A DNA stretch of 64,000 bases from the NCBI GenBank assembly GCA_016784605.1, contig JADHUI010000003.1, positions 43,426-107,425 on the forward strand, written 5' to 3'. The position numbers were made by a program, and so were the translations under genes. The notes under the pieces were generated by a model. That model made no database searches. It saw only the letters and a program-made list of their open reading frames with translations, and was not told the origin of the DNA. Shown here one piece after another: positions 32,172-42,079 of the stretch. This DNA comes from Fidelibacterota bacterium (lineage in GTDB: Bacteria > Fidelibacterota > Marinisomatia > Marinisomatales > UBA1611). Numbering within the stretch: position 1 is the first letter of the stretch; each line of letters begins with the position of its first letter.

Positions 32172-32797
32172 AAAAAAATAAAAATTTAGTATATGGACTA
32201 ATAGTCGTTGCAGGCATACTGCTTGCCTATATTACAACACAAGATGAGCAGCCAGAACGTTTTAGGCAAAAGGCAATAGTCGAAAAACCTCAAGTTACTA
32301 ATAGAGGGGAATCCCCTGTTTCTCTTCAACCAGGATATACACAAATTGGAACAATACAAGCTGAAATCCCAAATAATTGGGTTAAAGAAACACCCTCTTC
32401 TAATATGCGCATTGCTCAGTTTCGGCTACCAAAAATAAAGGGTGCTGAAGATGGATCAATAGCTGTTTTTGCTGGTATCGGAGGTGGAATTGAAGGAAAT
32501 ATTAATCGATGGTATGGGCAGTTTAAACGACCAGATGGAAAACCAGTTAGTGAATTTGCTTCTATTTCCAAAGAAACAGTTGGGCATTTCAATGTTACAT
32601 TTGTATCTGCTGAAGGGACGTATTTGGCTTCATCAATGGGAGGCCCAAGCGGTGAAAAACCCGGATATTTACTATTAGCTGCCATTGTTGAAACGCATTC
32701 AGAACCTTATTTTTTTAAGGGAACAGGACCTGTGTTAACAATGAAGGATCATGAAGATCATTTTAAGAAGTTTATTAGATCCATATTGGAATTGTAA
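32168..32797 (+). CDS. Membrane-anchored hypothetical protein
   Basis: N-terminal TM; ORF overlaps the lipA stop by 4 nt. Confidence 0.55.
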   Translation: MKKNKNLVYGLIVVAGILLAYITTQDEQPERFRQKAIVEKPQVTNRGESPVSLQPGYTQIGTIQAEIPNNWVKETPSSNMRIAQFRLPKIKGAEDGSIAVFAGIGGGIEGNINRWYGQFKRPDGKPVSEFASISKETVGHFNVTFVSAEGTYLASSMGGPSGEKPGYLLLAAIVETHSEPYFFKGTGPVLTMKDHEDHFKKFIRSILEL

Positions 32798-32904
32798 AGA
32801 ATACGCCATTATTGCAAACTTTATTCATTTTTACAGACGAAAAAACAACCTTTAGTTAATGGCACAATCCTTGACAATAATTGCATAACGATTGAAAGAA
32901 GACT

Positions 32905-35298
32905 ATGAAAGAAGATTTAACGCCTAAAAATATTGAAAAACCTGATTTTGGAGATTCAGCTGAATTTCCAATTATGCCATTAAGGAATACAGTTCTATTC
33001 CCACAACAAGTCATACCCATTTATATTGGTCGGGAAAAATCATTACATCTCATTGGCGACCTAGACCAAGGGAAAAAAAAATATATTGTAGTTGTTGCAC
33101 AGGAAGATGGTTCCATTGAAGATCCCGGTAAAGAAGATTTGTATGCCTACGGAACACTTGCACATGTTTTAAAAGTGTTTGATATGCCTGATAATAGTAA
33201 GTCTGCCATTGTGCAAGGAATTAGCCGAGTTAAAATATTAGAATACACAAAGGATGAACCTTATTATGAAGCAGCGGTTACTCAATTAGAAGAAACGGAA
33301 TTATCAGAAGATTTAGAATTAGATGCTTTATCAAATAATCTTCGCCAAACGTTTTCTGATTTAATCAAAATTGCTCCAAATCTTACAGATGAGCACACTG
33401 GGATGCTTTCAAATATTCAAAAACCTAATCGGTTAGCGGATCGTGCCATATCATTAATGACTCTCTCAAATTCTGAGAAACAAGAAATATTGGAAGAATT
33501 AAATGTGAAAGTCAGAGTAGAAAAAAGTATTAAAATAATCTCAAGAGAAATTCAACGTATAAAATTGGGTGAAGAAATCCAAACGGAAGTCCATGATGAA
33601 ATTGCCAAGACCCAAAGAGAGTATTATTTGCGAGAGCAAATGAAGGCAATTAAAAAAGAATTAGGAGAAGACGAAGGAACTGTTGAGTTAAAAGAACTCG
33701 AGGATAAGATTAAAGCAGCAAACATGCCAGAGGATGCTGAAGAAGTCGCTTTGAAAGAATTAGATCGATTATCAAGAATTCCAACTCAATCTCCTGAATA
33801 CAATGTATCAAGAACTTATATCGAATGGCTGGCAGATTTACCTTGGAGCAAATCGTCAGAAGATACGATTGACTTAAAGAAAGCTTTAAAAATATTAGAT
33901 GAAGATCATTATGGGCTGGATAAAGTAAAAGAACGCATTATAGAATATTTGGCAGTAAGAAATCTAAAAACAGAAAGATCAAAAGATGGTCGTGTTCGTG
34001 GTCCAATTTTATGTTTTGGCGGACCTCCTGGAGTTGGAAAAACATCATTGGGAAAATCAATTGCGCGATCCATGGGTAGAGAATTCGTAAGACTTTCTTT
34101 GGGTGGAGTGAGAGATGAAGCAGAAATTCGTGGACATCGCAGAACGTATATTGGTGCACTTCCAGGCCGAATTATTCAATCCATAAAAAAAGCGGGTACT
34201 AATAATCCGGTCTTTATGTTGGATGAAATAGATAAACTAGGAAGTGATTTTCGTGGGGATCCTTCATCAGCCATGTTGGAGGTATTAGACCCCGAACAAA
34301 ACCATTCTTTCAGTGATCATTATTTAGAAGTGGACTTTGATTTAAGTAACGTCATGTTTATTGCAACAGCAAACTATCAAGACGCAATTCCACCAGCATT
34401 GAGAGATCGAATGGAAATTTTGGAATTTTCTGGTTACATTGAAGATGAAAAAGTTGAAATTGCCAAGAGGCATATTGTTCCAAAACAAGTAAAAGAAAAT
34501 GGATTAACCAAAGATGAAGTCACGATTGAAAAGGCTGCTATTAAAGAATTGATTCGTTCATTTACACGAGAAGCAGGTGTCAGAAATCTTGAGCGTGAAG
34601 TGGCGAATGTATTGAGAAAAGTTGCTCGAGACTTTGTTGAGAAAAAATCAAAGAAATTTAAAATTACAAAAGCAAAGGTTTTAGAATATTTGGGTGCTTC
34701 CAAATATTATTCTGAATTAGCTGAACGTGTTACAAAGCCTGGCGTAGTCACTGGATTAGCTTGGACAGCCGCAGGTGGAGATATATTATTTATTGAATCT
34801 ACAAAAATGATCGGTAAAGGGAGATTAACCTTAACCGGCCAATTGGGTGATGTTATGAAAGAATCTGCAACGGCAGGACTAACTTATGTTCGTGCCCATG
34901 CAGCAACATTTGGGATTGATCCAGAATTTAATGAAAAGACGGATATTCACGTGCATGTACCGGCAGGTGCAATTCCAAAAGATGGGCCATCAGCAGGTGT
35001 TGGAATGGTTACATCCCTAGTCTCTTTATTGGCAGATACTCCTGTTAAGGAAAAGGTCGCTATGACAGGAGAAATCACATTGCGCGGAAATGTTTTACCT
35101 ATTGGTGGGGTGAAAGAAAAAGTAACAGCTGCACATCGTTCTGGTATAAAAGAAATTATTTTACCGCATCATAATCAAAAAGATTTAGAAGATGTTCCTG
35201 AGCATGTGAAAAAAGATTTGACTTTTCATTTTGCCAAAGAAATTAAAGATGTAATAAAGGTGGCATTACCGGGAATTAAAAAAAAGAACCAAAATTAG
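32905..35298 (+). CDS. lon: ATP-dependent protease La
   Basis: GPPGVGKTSLGKSIARSMGREFVRLSLGGVRDEAEIRGHRRTYIGALPG; PKDGPSAGVGM. Confidence 0.97.
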   Translation: MKEDLTPKNIEKPDFGDSAEFPIMPLRNTVLFPQQVIPIYIGREKSLHLIGDLDQGKKKYIVVVAQEDGSIEDPGKEDLYAYGTLAHVLKVFDMPDNSKSAIVQGISRVKILEYTKDEPYYEAAVTQLEETELSEDLELDALSNNLRQTFSDLIKIAPNLTDEHTGMLSNIQKPNRLADRAISLMTLSNSEKQEILEELNVKVRVEKSIKIISREIQRIKLGEEIQTEVHDEIAKTQREYYLREQMKAIKKELGEDEGTVELKELEDKIKAANMPEDAEEVALKELDRLSRIPTQSPEYNVSRTYIEWLADLPWSKSSEDTIDLKKALKILDEDHYGLDKVKERIIEYLAVRNLKTERSKDGRVRGPILCFGGPPGVGKTSLGKSIARSMGREFVRLSLGGVRDEAEIRGHRRTYIGALPGRIIQSIKKAGTNNPVFMLDEIDKLGSDFRGDPSSAMLEVLDPEQNHSFSDHYLEVDFDLSNVMFIATANYQDAIPPALRDRMEILEFSGYIEDEKVEIAKRHIVPKQVKENGLTKDEVTIEKAAIKELIRSFTREAGVRNLEREVANVLRKVARDFVEKKSKKFKITKAKVLEYLGASKYYSELAERVTKPGVVTGLAWTAAGGDILFIESTKMIGKGRLTLTGQLGDVMKESATAGLTYVRAHAATFGIDPEFNEKTDIHVHVPAGAIPKDGPSAGVGMVTSLVSLLADTPVKEKVAMTGEITLRGNVLPIGGVKEKVTAAHRSGIKEIILPHHNQKDLEDVPEHVKKDLTFHFAKEIKDVIKVALPGIKKKNQN

Positions 35299-35328
35299 TT
35301 ATTTTGGCTTAATTTTCCTGCCGAATTT

Positions 35329-35402
35329 GGGCGATTAACTCAGCTGGTCAGAGTGCTTCCCTTACAAGGAAGAGGTCGGGAGTTCGAATCTCTCATCGCC
35401 CA
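35329..35402 (+). tRNA. tRNA-Val (anticodon TAC)
   Basis: GGGCGAT acceptor pairs with ATCGCCC; anticodon arm CTTCC-CTTACAA-GGAAG; T-arm GGGAGTTCGAATCTCTC; CCA not fully encoded. Confidence 0.95.
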
Positions 35403-35454
35403 CAGAGCCCTAGTAGAAGTGGCTTGTAACAGTAACAAACGCATAAGGAATAAC

Positions 35455-35664
35455 ATGCCAGAAAGAAAAGAAGGAACCGTAAAATGGTTCAATAATTCAA
35501 AGGGCTATGGTTTTATCGAGTGTGAAGGCGAAAAAGATCTTTTTGTTCATATGAGCGAAATTTTGATGGACGGCTTCAAAACACTTGCTGAAAACCAAAA
35601 AGTTGAGTTTGAAATTGGTGAAGGAACAAAAGGACCTGCAGCCAAACAAGTAAAACCCCTCTAA
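35455..35664 (+). CDS. Cold-shock domain protein
   Basis: [31 protein letters not shown]. Confidence 0.95.
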   Translation: MPERKEGTVKWFNNSKGYGFIECEGEKDLFVHMSEILMDGFKTLAENQKVEFEIGEGTKGPAAKQVKPL

Positions 35665-35701
35665 GTAAATCTTTGTAAAAAGATTACTTTGGAATTAGTA
35701 A

Positions 35702-35736
35702 AAAAGCCATTCGTTTCGGCGAATGGCTTTTTTTTA
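35702..35736 (+). terminator. Rho-independent terminator (possibly bidirectional)
   Basis: AAGCCATTCG-TTTCGG-CGAATGGCTT perfect 10-bp stem followed by T-tract. Confidence 0.9.
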
Positions 35737-35756
35737 TTTATAATGTAGTGACTAGT

Positions 35757-36035
35757 TTAACAAGCACCAGCAGATTGAATCACTAATCCTTTACCACGGT
35801 AATCGTTCACATAATCAATCGTAAAACCACCAACGTGATTTTGATCTTGTTCACTAATGATAACGTCTATTCCGTTAATCGAATATTTTTTATCTGTATT
35901 ATTGGACTCATCCAGAGCCATGCCTAAGCTAGGGCCACCTCATCCAAAACCAGCCATATAAACTCTTAATGACTTTCCGTCATTTTGAGATAATATAGCG
36001 TCAATCTCTTTTTTTGCAATATCTGTAATAGTCAT
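35757..36035 (-). CDS. HesB/IscA-like protein with in-frame TGA (35940-35942) as candidate selenocysteine
   Basis: Frame is open both sides of one TGA: MTITDIAKKEIDAILSQNDGKSLRVYMAGFG[U]GGPSLGMALDESNNTDKKYSINGIDVIISEQDQNHVGGFTIDYVNDYRGKGLVIQSAGAC*; TGA is at codon 32, aligned with the first conserved Cys of IscA/HesB. Confidence 0.75.
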
Positions 36036-36153
36036 AATTGTCCTAACATATAATTTTATGATTAATGTTTTGATACATTCATTAATATTTGGTTACATCT
36101 TTTTTAATTAATTTTTCAAAAGAAGAGCGATAAGCAATAATTAGGGAATAAAT

Positions 36154-37170
36154 ATGAAACAAAAACGAGTACTCATAACCGGTGGCACTGGATATCTTGG
36201 ATCTTGGATAATTCAAATATTTGCAGAAAATGGATGGGAAATTTGTACAACTGTTCGTAAAAATACTGCTCCAGAAAACTTAACCGTTCTTGAGGAAATA
36301 ACACAATCAACGGGTGTTAATATTGATATTAAATATGCAGACTTACTTACCCCAAATTCTTTTGACGATGCAGTAAAAAATATGGATGTTGTTGTTCACT
36401 CTGCGTCACCATTTGTTGCCTTTGGCACAAAAAACCCTCAAAAAGAATTAATAGATCCTGCTGTAATTGGTACTCAAAATGTTTTACAATCCGTTGCAAA
36501 AGCTGGCGTGAAAAAAGTTGTTCTTACAAGTAGTATTGCTGCGATGTATGGAGATGGGCGTGAGGCAGAAGGGAAAATAATTGATGAATCCTTTTGGAAT
36601 AAAGCAAGCTCTGTGACTTACAGACCTTATGAATATTCTAAAACAATGGCGGAGAATAAAGCGTGGGAATTAGCCAAAGCCCATTCCATAGATCTTGTTA
36701 CCATTAACCCTGGATTTATATTAGGACCGGCATTAACGTCTCGCCAAGATTCATCATCCATTGAGATTATGAATGATTTTGTAAATGGGAAATATAAAAC
36801 AGGGATTCCTGACACATCTATTGGAATTGTGGATGTTCGAGATGTTGCAAAAGCTCATTTTCTTGCAACCGAGAATTCCAATATTGAGGGTCGTATTATT
36901 ATTTGCGCTAAAGCCATTAAGTTTATTGAAATGGCTAATGCAATCCGAAAGAAAGTAGGTGATTCTGAACCAGTTCCTAAATCATTGGTTCCCAAATATT
37001 TATTTTGGTTATTATCGCCACTATTTGGGATTGAGAGAGCTTATGTATTAGGCAATGTTGGTTTTCATTTTGATATATCTAATGAAAAAAGTAAAAAAGA
37101 TCTCCAGATTGAATATCGAGATTGGGAAGAAACGGTAGCTGAACATTATCAACAACTAAAGGCCCAATAA
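36154..37170 (+). CDS. NAD-dependent epimerase/dehydratase (dihydroflavonol-4-reductase-like)
   Basis: ITGGTGYLGSWI, YEYSKTMAE, SDR Rossmann. Confidence 0.85.
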   Translation: MKQKRVLITGGTGYLGSWIIQIFAENGWEICTTVRKNTAPENLTVLEEITQSTGVNIDIKYADLLTPNSFDDAVKNMDVVVHSASPFVAFGTKNPQKELIDPAVIGTQNVLQSVAKAGVKKVVLTSSIAAMYGDGREAEGKIIDESFWNKASSVTYRPYEYSKTMAENKAWELAKAHSIDLVTINPGFILGPALTSRQDSSSIEIMNDFVNGKYKTGIPDTSIGIVDVRDVAKAHFLATENSNIEGRIIICAKAIKFIEMANAIRKKVGDSEPVPKSLVPKYLFWLLSPLFGIERAYVLGNVGFHFDISNEKSKKDLQIEYRDWEETVAEHYQQLKAQ

Positions 37171-38643
37171 ATCTCGCAAAATCTTTGGGGCGTTGCTGTC
37201 TGTAGTTATTAAGGGTGTACCCGGTTTTTTTGTATCTTCATCAATTAATGCAATTATTTGTAATTGTCCTGAATCAATAGCATATTTACAAATATCATCT
37301 CCACTTAATGTCATATTTCCAACACGTTCTATTAAAGGGAATGATATTTCCCCAAGACCATTATAGGATCTATATATGATTTCTGTGCACACCTGAGTTC
37401 CTGCATCATTGAAATCAAAACTAAAATCGTACCCATTTCCAAGATAGGCATGTGCATTTTTTATGGCTCTTTTGATATCATGCTCATGCAATTGAGGTCT
37501 AAGAATGGCCAATCGATTTATTTTAGTGTCAAGAACATGTAAGATACTATTAGAGATTACCCCTTCAGATACAGCTTCAATGATGTCGTCTCCCGTATGA
37601 ATAACTTGTTTATTTATATCAGAAATATCCATGGTATCCCAATCTTTTTGCGTCCAGGTATTTCGATTACCAATATACATTATACCATGTTTAAAAATTC
37701 CTGGTAAAAAAATATTGCTCATATACCCTTCAGAAAATGTTAATATTATATCTCCAGGCTTGAGCAAGTTTTTGATGAAAGTTTTTTCAAGATGAGTAAA
37801 AATGAGCGGTGACTTTACAGGAGATTTAATATCACCTACTTGTGTTACAACAAATGCTTTTATGGCTTCAAATTGTCCCCCAGCTTTGTCTATAAGATAT
37901 TCTGTTCTTTTTTTAATTGAGCTGTGGCGTAGTTGATTTGTGATTTCTGGTGTTAATAAAACAAAATGTGTAAGAATCTTTTCACGGTGATTTATATGGA
38001 ATTCGTTTAATTCTTCCAATTCACTAATAAGTGGAATATAAAGTGAATCTGATTTTAATTTATTTAAATGGGTACCTGGTTCGTAGAGTTCACGAATGTA
38101 TAATTCACGCGCAATATCTAAATCATCCAAATTATCAGGTAATGTTAGGCTCTCAAATATATGATCAAATGTTCCCTCTGGAATTCCACTTTTGTAATAG
38201 GGCTCGTTCAGTTTTTCAATTAATTCATCTTCTAACATATTTATGGTTATAAAATGCCCACTTGCTTTGTATAGCATCAATGCAGAATAATAGCCTATAA
38301 CAAATGCCTTCGTATTATATAGCTCATCTTCGGAGAGTGTATCATAGTTACGATATTGTTCAATAATATTCCATAAGGATTTCCGAACAAGAAGGTATCG
38401 ATATAACAAATTTTCAATACGGTCATTTTCAATATTCGATATATACCCCAATTCATTTCTTTCAGAATATTTATGAATAAACATCATTTCTTGAAACATT
38501 TCAGATAGTACGTTTTTAAAAATAGATAATTGCTGAATATCTCTTTCAAAAGAAGGATTATTTGCGGACAGGTTGGTAGATGTTAATCCAAAAAAGATTA
38601 TGAGTGAAAACGTGGCTGTGTGAAACAATTTCATTCGTGTCAT
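37156..38643 (-). CDS. Secreted YiiX/YebB-like permuted papain-fold hydrolase
   Basis: LKPGDIILTFSEG...FKHGIMYIGN (His) and TQVCTEIIYRSYNG (Cys). Confidence 0.6.
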   Translation of the reverse strand: MTRMKLFHTATFSLIIFFGLTSTNLSANNPSFERDIQQLSIFKNVLSEMFQEMMFIHKYSERNELGYISNIENDRIENLLYRYLLVRKSLWNIIEQYRNYDTLSEDELYNTKAFVIGYYSALMLYKASGHFITINMLEDELIEKLNEPYYKSGIPEGTFDHIFESLTLPDNLDDLDIARELYIRELYEPGTHLNKLKSDSLYIPLISELEELNEFHINHREKILTHFVLLTPEITNQLRHSSIKKRTEYLIDKAGGQFEAIKAFVVTQVGDIKSPVKSPLIFTHLEKTFIKNLLKPGDIILTFSEGYMSNIFLPGIFKHGIMYIGNRNTWTQKDWDTMDISDINKQVIHTGDDIIEAVSEGVISNSILHVLDTKINRLAILRPQLHEHDIKRAIKNAHAYLGNGYDFSFDFNDAGTQVCTEIIYRSYNGLGEISFPLIERVGNMTLSGDDICKYAIDSGQLQIIALIDEDTKKPGTPLITTDSNAPKILRDLLGL

Positions 38644-38726
38644 TGAGTAAATTTATCATAATTAAGATCAAATAGGAATTATTCAATTTTAATCTATTTA
38701 TGTGATAAACTTTCGGCCTTAATCTT

Positions 38727-38879
38727 ATGAATAAAACTAGAATTATATACGCATTATGGCTCGTAGGAGTGGTTATTTGGAATTACGCCTATCCAACGGT
38801 TCCACCAATATTTGACGTGGGAATGGCAGTTATATTATCCTTATTTTCATACGGATTAAATATTTTTTTTAACGCATAA
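38727..38879 (+). CDS. Small membrane protein (50 aa)
   Basis: MNKTRIIYALWLVGVVIWNYAYPTVPPIFDVGMAVILSLFSYGLNIFFNA*. Confidence 0.45.
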   Translation: MNKTRIIYALWLVGVVIWNYAYPTVPPIFDVGMAVILSLFSYGLNIFFNA

Positions 38880-38935
38880 ATATATTATTTCAAATATTGC
38901 ACTCATTCTGTACTGTTTGGTACATTTCAGCCTAA

Positions 38936-39760
38936 ATGAAAAAGCTACTCACAGCTAAAGAATTACGTCAGAAATACCGCCCGGATGAAATTTTAATGGA
39001 TATCCAAAGTTCGTTCAATGATAATAAATCTAAAATTATAGATCTTTTTTCATTGCCGGGTTCACCCTTAGAAAAATATAAAAGAAAAAAACAATTATCT
39101 ATTTTAGTTGAAGAAAAACCAATAGATGATTTTACGATTATTCATGAGCTCGTAGATACATTGAGTGATGCAATATATTTTATGACATTATCGAAATCAA
39201 AAAGAACAAAAGCATCACAAAGGTTGCGCATGTTTGAATCTCAACTGATTGAAAATCAATTATTGCGAATTAATTTACTATTAGAAGATGAAGAGCTCGG
39301 GTCGCCTACACCATGGACAGATGAAAAGGGGCAGATCAAAATGGCTAGTTCACATCATGGTTTAGATATGGCCTTCGAAATTTTATCTTTGGTTAAAGTT
39401 GATTTAGAAGAAGAAAGCTATTATTGGAACAACATTACACGAACGGGGTATTTAACAGGATTACAATTATCTATGGGTTCTTTTTTCCATTATTTAAAAA
39501 ACCTTGGCATGGCTCAGAAAGATCAAATTACATTAGTTCAACAATTGTTTGACGTCCTGAAAGTTGATTGGGATGAAGGTGAAAGAGAAAATATAAAAAT
39601 ATCGCTCCAACAACCTGCGTTAATTCTCTATGATGAGAAACAAAGACTTATTGAATCAAAAAGAAATGTGTCCACTTTTCCAAAACATTTGAATAAAAAT
39701 ATTATTGATGAAATCACTGAATTATCAGCAAACTATAAAAAAAGATTAAGACGATTTTAA
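38936..39760 (+). CDS. Hypothetical protein
   Basis: 274-aa ORF without recognised domain. Confidence 0.6.
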   Translation: MKKLLTAKELRQKYRPDEILMDIQSSFNDNKSKIIDLFSLPGSPLEKYKRKKQLSILVEEKPIDDFTIIHELVDTLSDAIYFMTLSKSKRTKASQRLRMFESQLIENQLLRINLLLEDEELGSPTPWTDEKGQIKMASSHHGLDMAFEILSLVKVDLEEESYYWNNITRTGYLTGLQLSMGSFFHYLKNLGMAQKDQITLVQQLFDVLKVDWDEGERENIKISLQQPALILYDEKQRLIESKRNVSTFPKHLNKNIIDEITELSANYKKRLRRF

Positions 39761-39803
39761 TTAATGACAACTATTTTCATTCTAGAATGTCTAATAAAAT
39801 ATT

Positions 39804-39974
39804 ATGGCTAAATATGGATATAACTATAATGGTGAATGGGTAAAAACAGGTGTTACATTTGGTTCTGTTTTATCAATCGTAATTTCCTTCACATTAAATA
39901 AATCTGTTTTCTGGGCTATCATACATGGTCTACTTTCGTGGGTTTATGTTATATATTATATTGTAGTTAAATAA
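39804..39974 (+). CDS. Small membrane protein (56 aa)
   Basis: MAKYGYNYNGEWVKTGVTFGSVLSIVISFTLNKSVFWAIIHGLLSWVYVIYYIVVK*; ends directly before the PspC gene. Confidence 0.5.
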   Translation: MAKYGYNYNGEWVKTGVTFGSVLSIVISFTLNKSVFWAIIHGLLSWVYVIYYIVVK

Positions 39975-40169
39975 ATGAGTGAAATAAAAAAATTATATCG
40001 AAATAGAAAAGATGGCAAAATAGCCGGGATATGCTCTGGGATTGGAGACTATTTTGAAGTTGACCCGGTAATCATTCGAATTATTTTCCTTTTTAGCTTT
40101 TTCTTAGGCGGAGGTTTTTTTGCATATATGATTGGTTGGTTTATTATTCCTGATCGCCCAATAGATTAA
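39975..40169 (+). CDS. PspC domain protein
   Basis: KKLYRNRKDGKIAGICSGIGDYFEVDPVIIRIIFL. Confidence 0.9.
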   Translation: MSEIKKLYRNRKDGKIAGICSGIGDYFEVDPVIIRIIFLFSFFLGGGFFAYMIGWFIIPDRPID

Positions 40170-40342
40170 ATCAAATTTAAAGTTCTATACCTTTCCCCAC
40201 GTTATTTATATGTAATTTTAGCCGTTGAAATTGCAGATAATTTCTCTGTTTGATTGAGAAAATAATGACCCAAATAAAACATATATTTAAACTTTATTCT
40301 TTAACGCGGTTATTGTAATCTATTTAAAAAAAGGAATAGAAA

Positions 40343-41992
40343 ATGTCCGACAATCCTATGAAAAATAAAAATATTCCCACTGGAATTAATTTATTACATA
40401 ATCCGGTCTGGAATAAAGGAACAGGTTTCTCAGAAGAAGAAAGAGAAGTATTGAAAATCCGAGGGTTGCTTCCTCCGCGCGTTTTTTCGGAAAGTGAACA
40501 AGCATTAAGGATTATGGAAAATTTTAAAAAAAAACCAACTCCTCTCGAAAAATATATTTATCTAATTTCACTTCAAGATAGGAATGAAACGTTATTTTAC
40601 CGAATCCTTATTGACCATATTGATGAAATGATGCCCATTGTTTATACGCCCACCGTTGGGGAAGCTTGTCAAAAATTTGATCAAATATTCCGAAGACCGA
40701 GAGGGCTATATATTTCGACTAAAGACCGCGGTTCGATGAAAAAAATTATTGAAAATTGGCCCGAGGAAAAAGTGGGTATTATTGTTGTTACAGATGGCGA
40801 ACGAATCCTAGGTCTTGGAGATCAAGGGACAAATGGAATGGGCATTCCTATCGGGAAATTAACCTTATATACAGCTTGCGCAGGTGTAAACCCAAATTTA
40901 TGTTTACCGATTATGTTAGATGTCGGAACCAATAATGAAGATTTATTAAAAGATCCATTATATTTGGGTGAATTTCATCACCGCTTGTATGGAGAAGAAT
41001 ATGATGATTATATTGAAGAATTCGTCCAAGCAGTTCAAGAAGTCCATCCTGAAGCTATTATTCAATTTGAAGATTTTAGTAACCGAAATGCATTCCGATT
41101 ATTAGAAAAATATAGAGATAGAGTATGTAGTTTTAATGATGATATTCAAGGAACGGCTAGCGTAGCTTTGTCAGGAATTTATTCGTCCTTACGAATTACA
41201 AAGAGCGAATTGCGCAATCAAAGGGTTCTCTTTTTTGGCGCAGGGGAAGCGGGTTTGGGAATTGGAAGTTTAATCGTTAACTCATTAGTGAAGGACGGAT
41301 TCGATGAAAACGAAGCACGTAAGTTATGTTGGTATGTGGATTCAAGAGGGCTTGTAGTAAAAGATCGAGAAAAAATTACGAGGCATAAAGCACCTTTTGC
41401 TCATGACCATTTATTTATTGATACTTTATTAGACGCAATTCATAATTTAAAACCAACCATTCTAATTGGCGCGTCCGGGCAACCTCAAACATTTACACAA
41501 GATATTATAGAAGCCATGACTGAATACAATAAAAATCCAGTTATATTTGCTTTATCAAATCCAACATCCAAATCAGAATGTACCGCGGAACAGGCATATA
41601 AATGGTCGAAAGGTAAAGCCATTTTTGCGAGTGGAAGTCCATTTGATCCTGTTGAAATTAATGGGAAGACCCATGTACCGGGACAAGGGAATAATGCATA
41701 TGTTTTTCCTGGTATTGGTTTAGGTGCAATTGTAAGTGAGAGTTCTCGAATAACAGATGACATGTTTGTTGCAGCAGCCCAAACTCTATCACAGTGTGTT
41801 ACAGAAGAAGATTTAGAAAAAGGTCGCCTATATCCAGATTTAACTAGAATACGTGAAGTGTCTTCTTATATAGCGAGAGCGGTGGCAATTGTGGCTTATG
41901 AGTCGGATCTGACTGAAAATGAAAGACCAAAAGATTTATTGAAAGTTATTAAATCCCATATTTACGAACCCAATTATTACAGTTACGTATAG
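40343..41992 (+). CDS. NAD-dependent malic enzyme
   Basis: MPIVYTPTVGEACQKF, ILGLGDQGTNGMGIPIGKL, FFGAGEAGLGIGSLI. Confidence 0.94.
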   Translation: MSDNPMKNKNIPTGINLLHNPVWNKGTGFSEEEREVLKIRGLLPPRVFSESEQALRIMENFKKKPTPLEKYIYLISLQDRNETLFYRILIDHIDEMMPIVYTPTVGEACQKFDQIFRRPRGLYISTKDRGSMKKIIENWPEEKVGIIVVTDGERILGLGDQGTNGMGIPIGKLTLYTACAGVNPNLCLPIMLDVGTNNEDLLKDPLYLGEFHHRLYGEEYDDYIEEFVQAVQEVHPEAIIQFEDFSNRNAFRLLEKYRDRVCSFNDDIQGTASVALSGIYSSLRITKSELRNQRVLFFGAGEAGLGIGSLIVNSLVKDGFDENEARKLCWYVDSRGLVVKDREKITRHKAPFAHDHLFIDTLLDAIHNLKPTILIGASGQPQTFTQDIIEAMTEYNKNPVIFALSNPTSKSECTAEQAYKWSKGKAIFASGSPFDPVEINGKTHVPGQGNNAYVFPGIGLGAIVSESSRITDDMFVAAAQTLSQCVTEEDLEKGRLYPDLTRIREVSSYIARAVAIVAYESDLTENERPKDLLKVIKSHIYEPNYYSYV

Positions 41993-42079
41993 AGTTTAAT
42001 TCCACAATTATCATTAGAATCATTTATTCTTTTTTAGGGATGATAGTATTTTCTTTTTAATGTTTAATGTTTAGAATTC

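Noticed and set aside
32871-32904. TTGACA upstream of lon as a promoter
   Set aside because: A consensus -35 is present, but no convincing -10 lies at suitable spacing before the start codon.
35353-35454. N-terminal extension of the cold-shock ORF
   Set aside because: It starts inside the tRNA-Val gene; the real start is [12 protein letters not shown] at 35455.
35940-35942. Global TGA reassignment (Trp or Gly code) to explain the interrupted HesB and thioredoxin ORFs
   Set aside because: TGA terminates several well-defined genes here (holB, ilvB, lpdA) and is not seen inside the other conserved genes; only two TGAs, both at conserved Cys positions, are read through.
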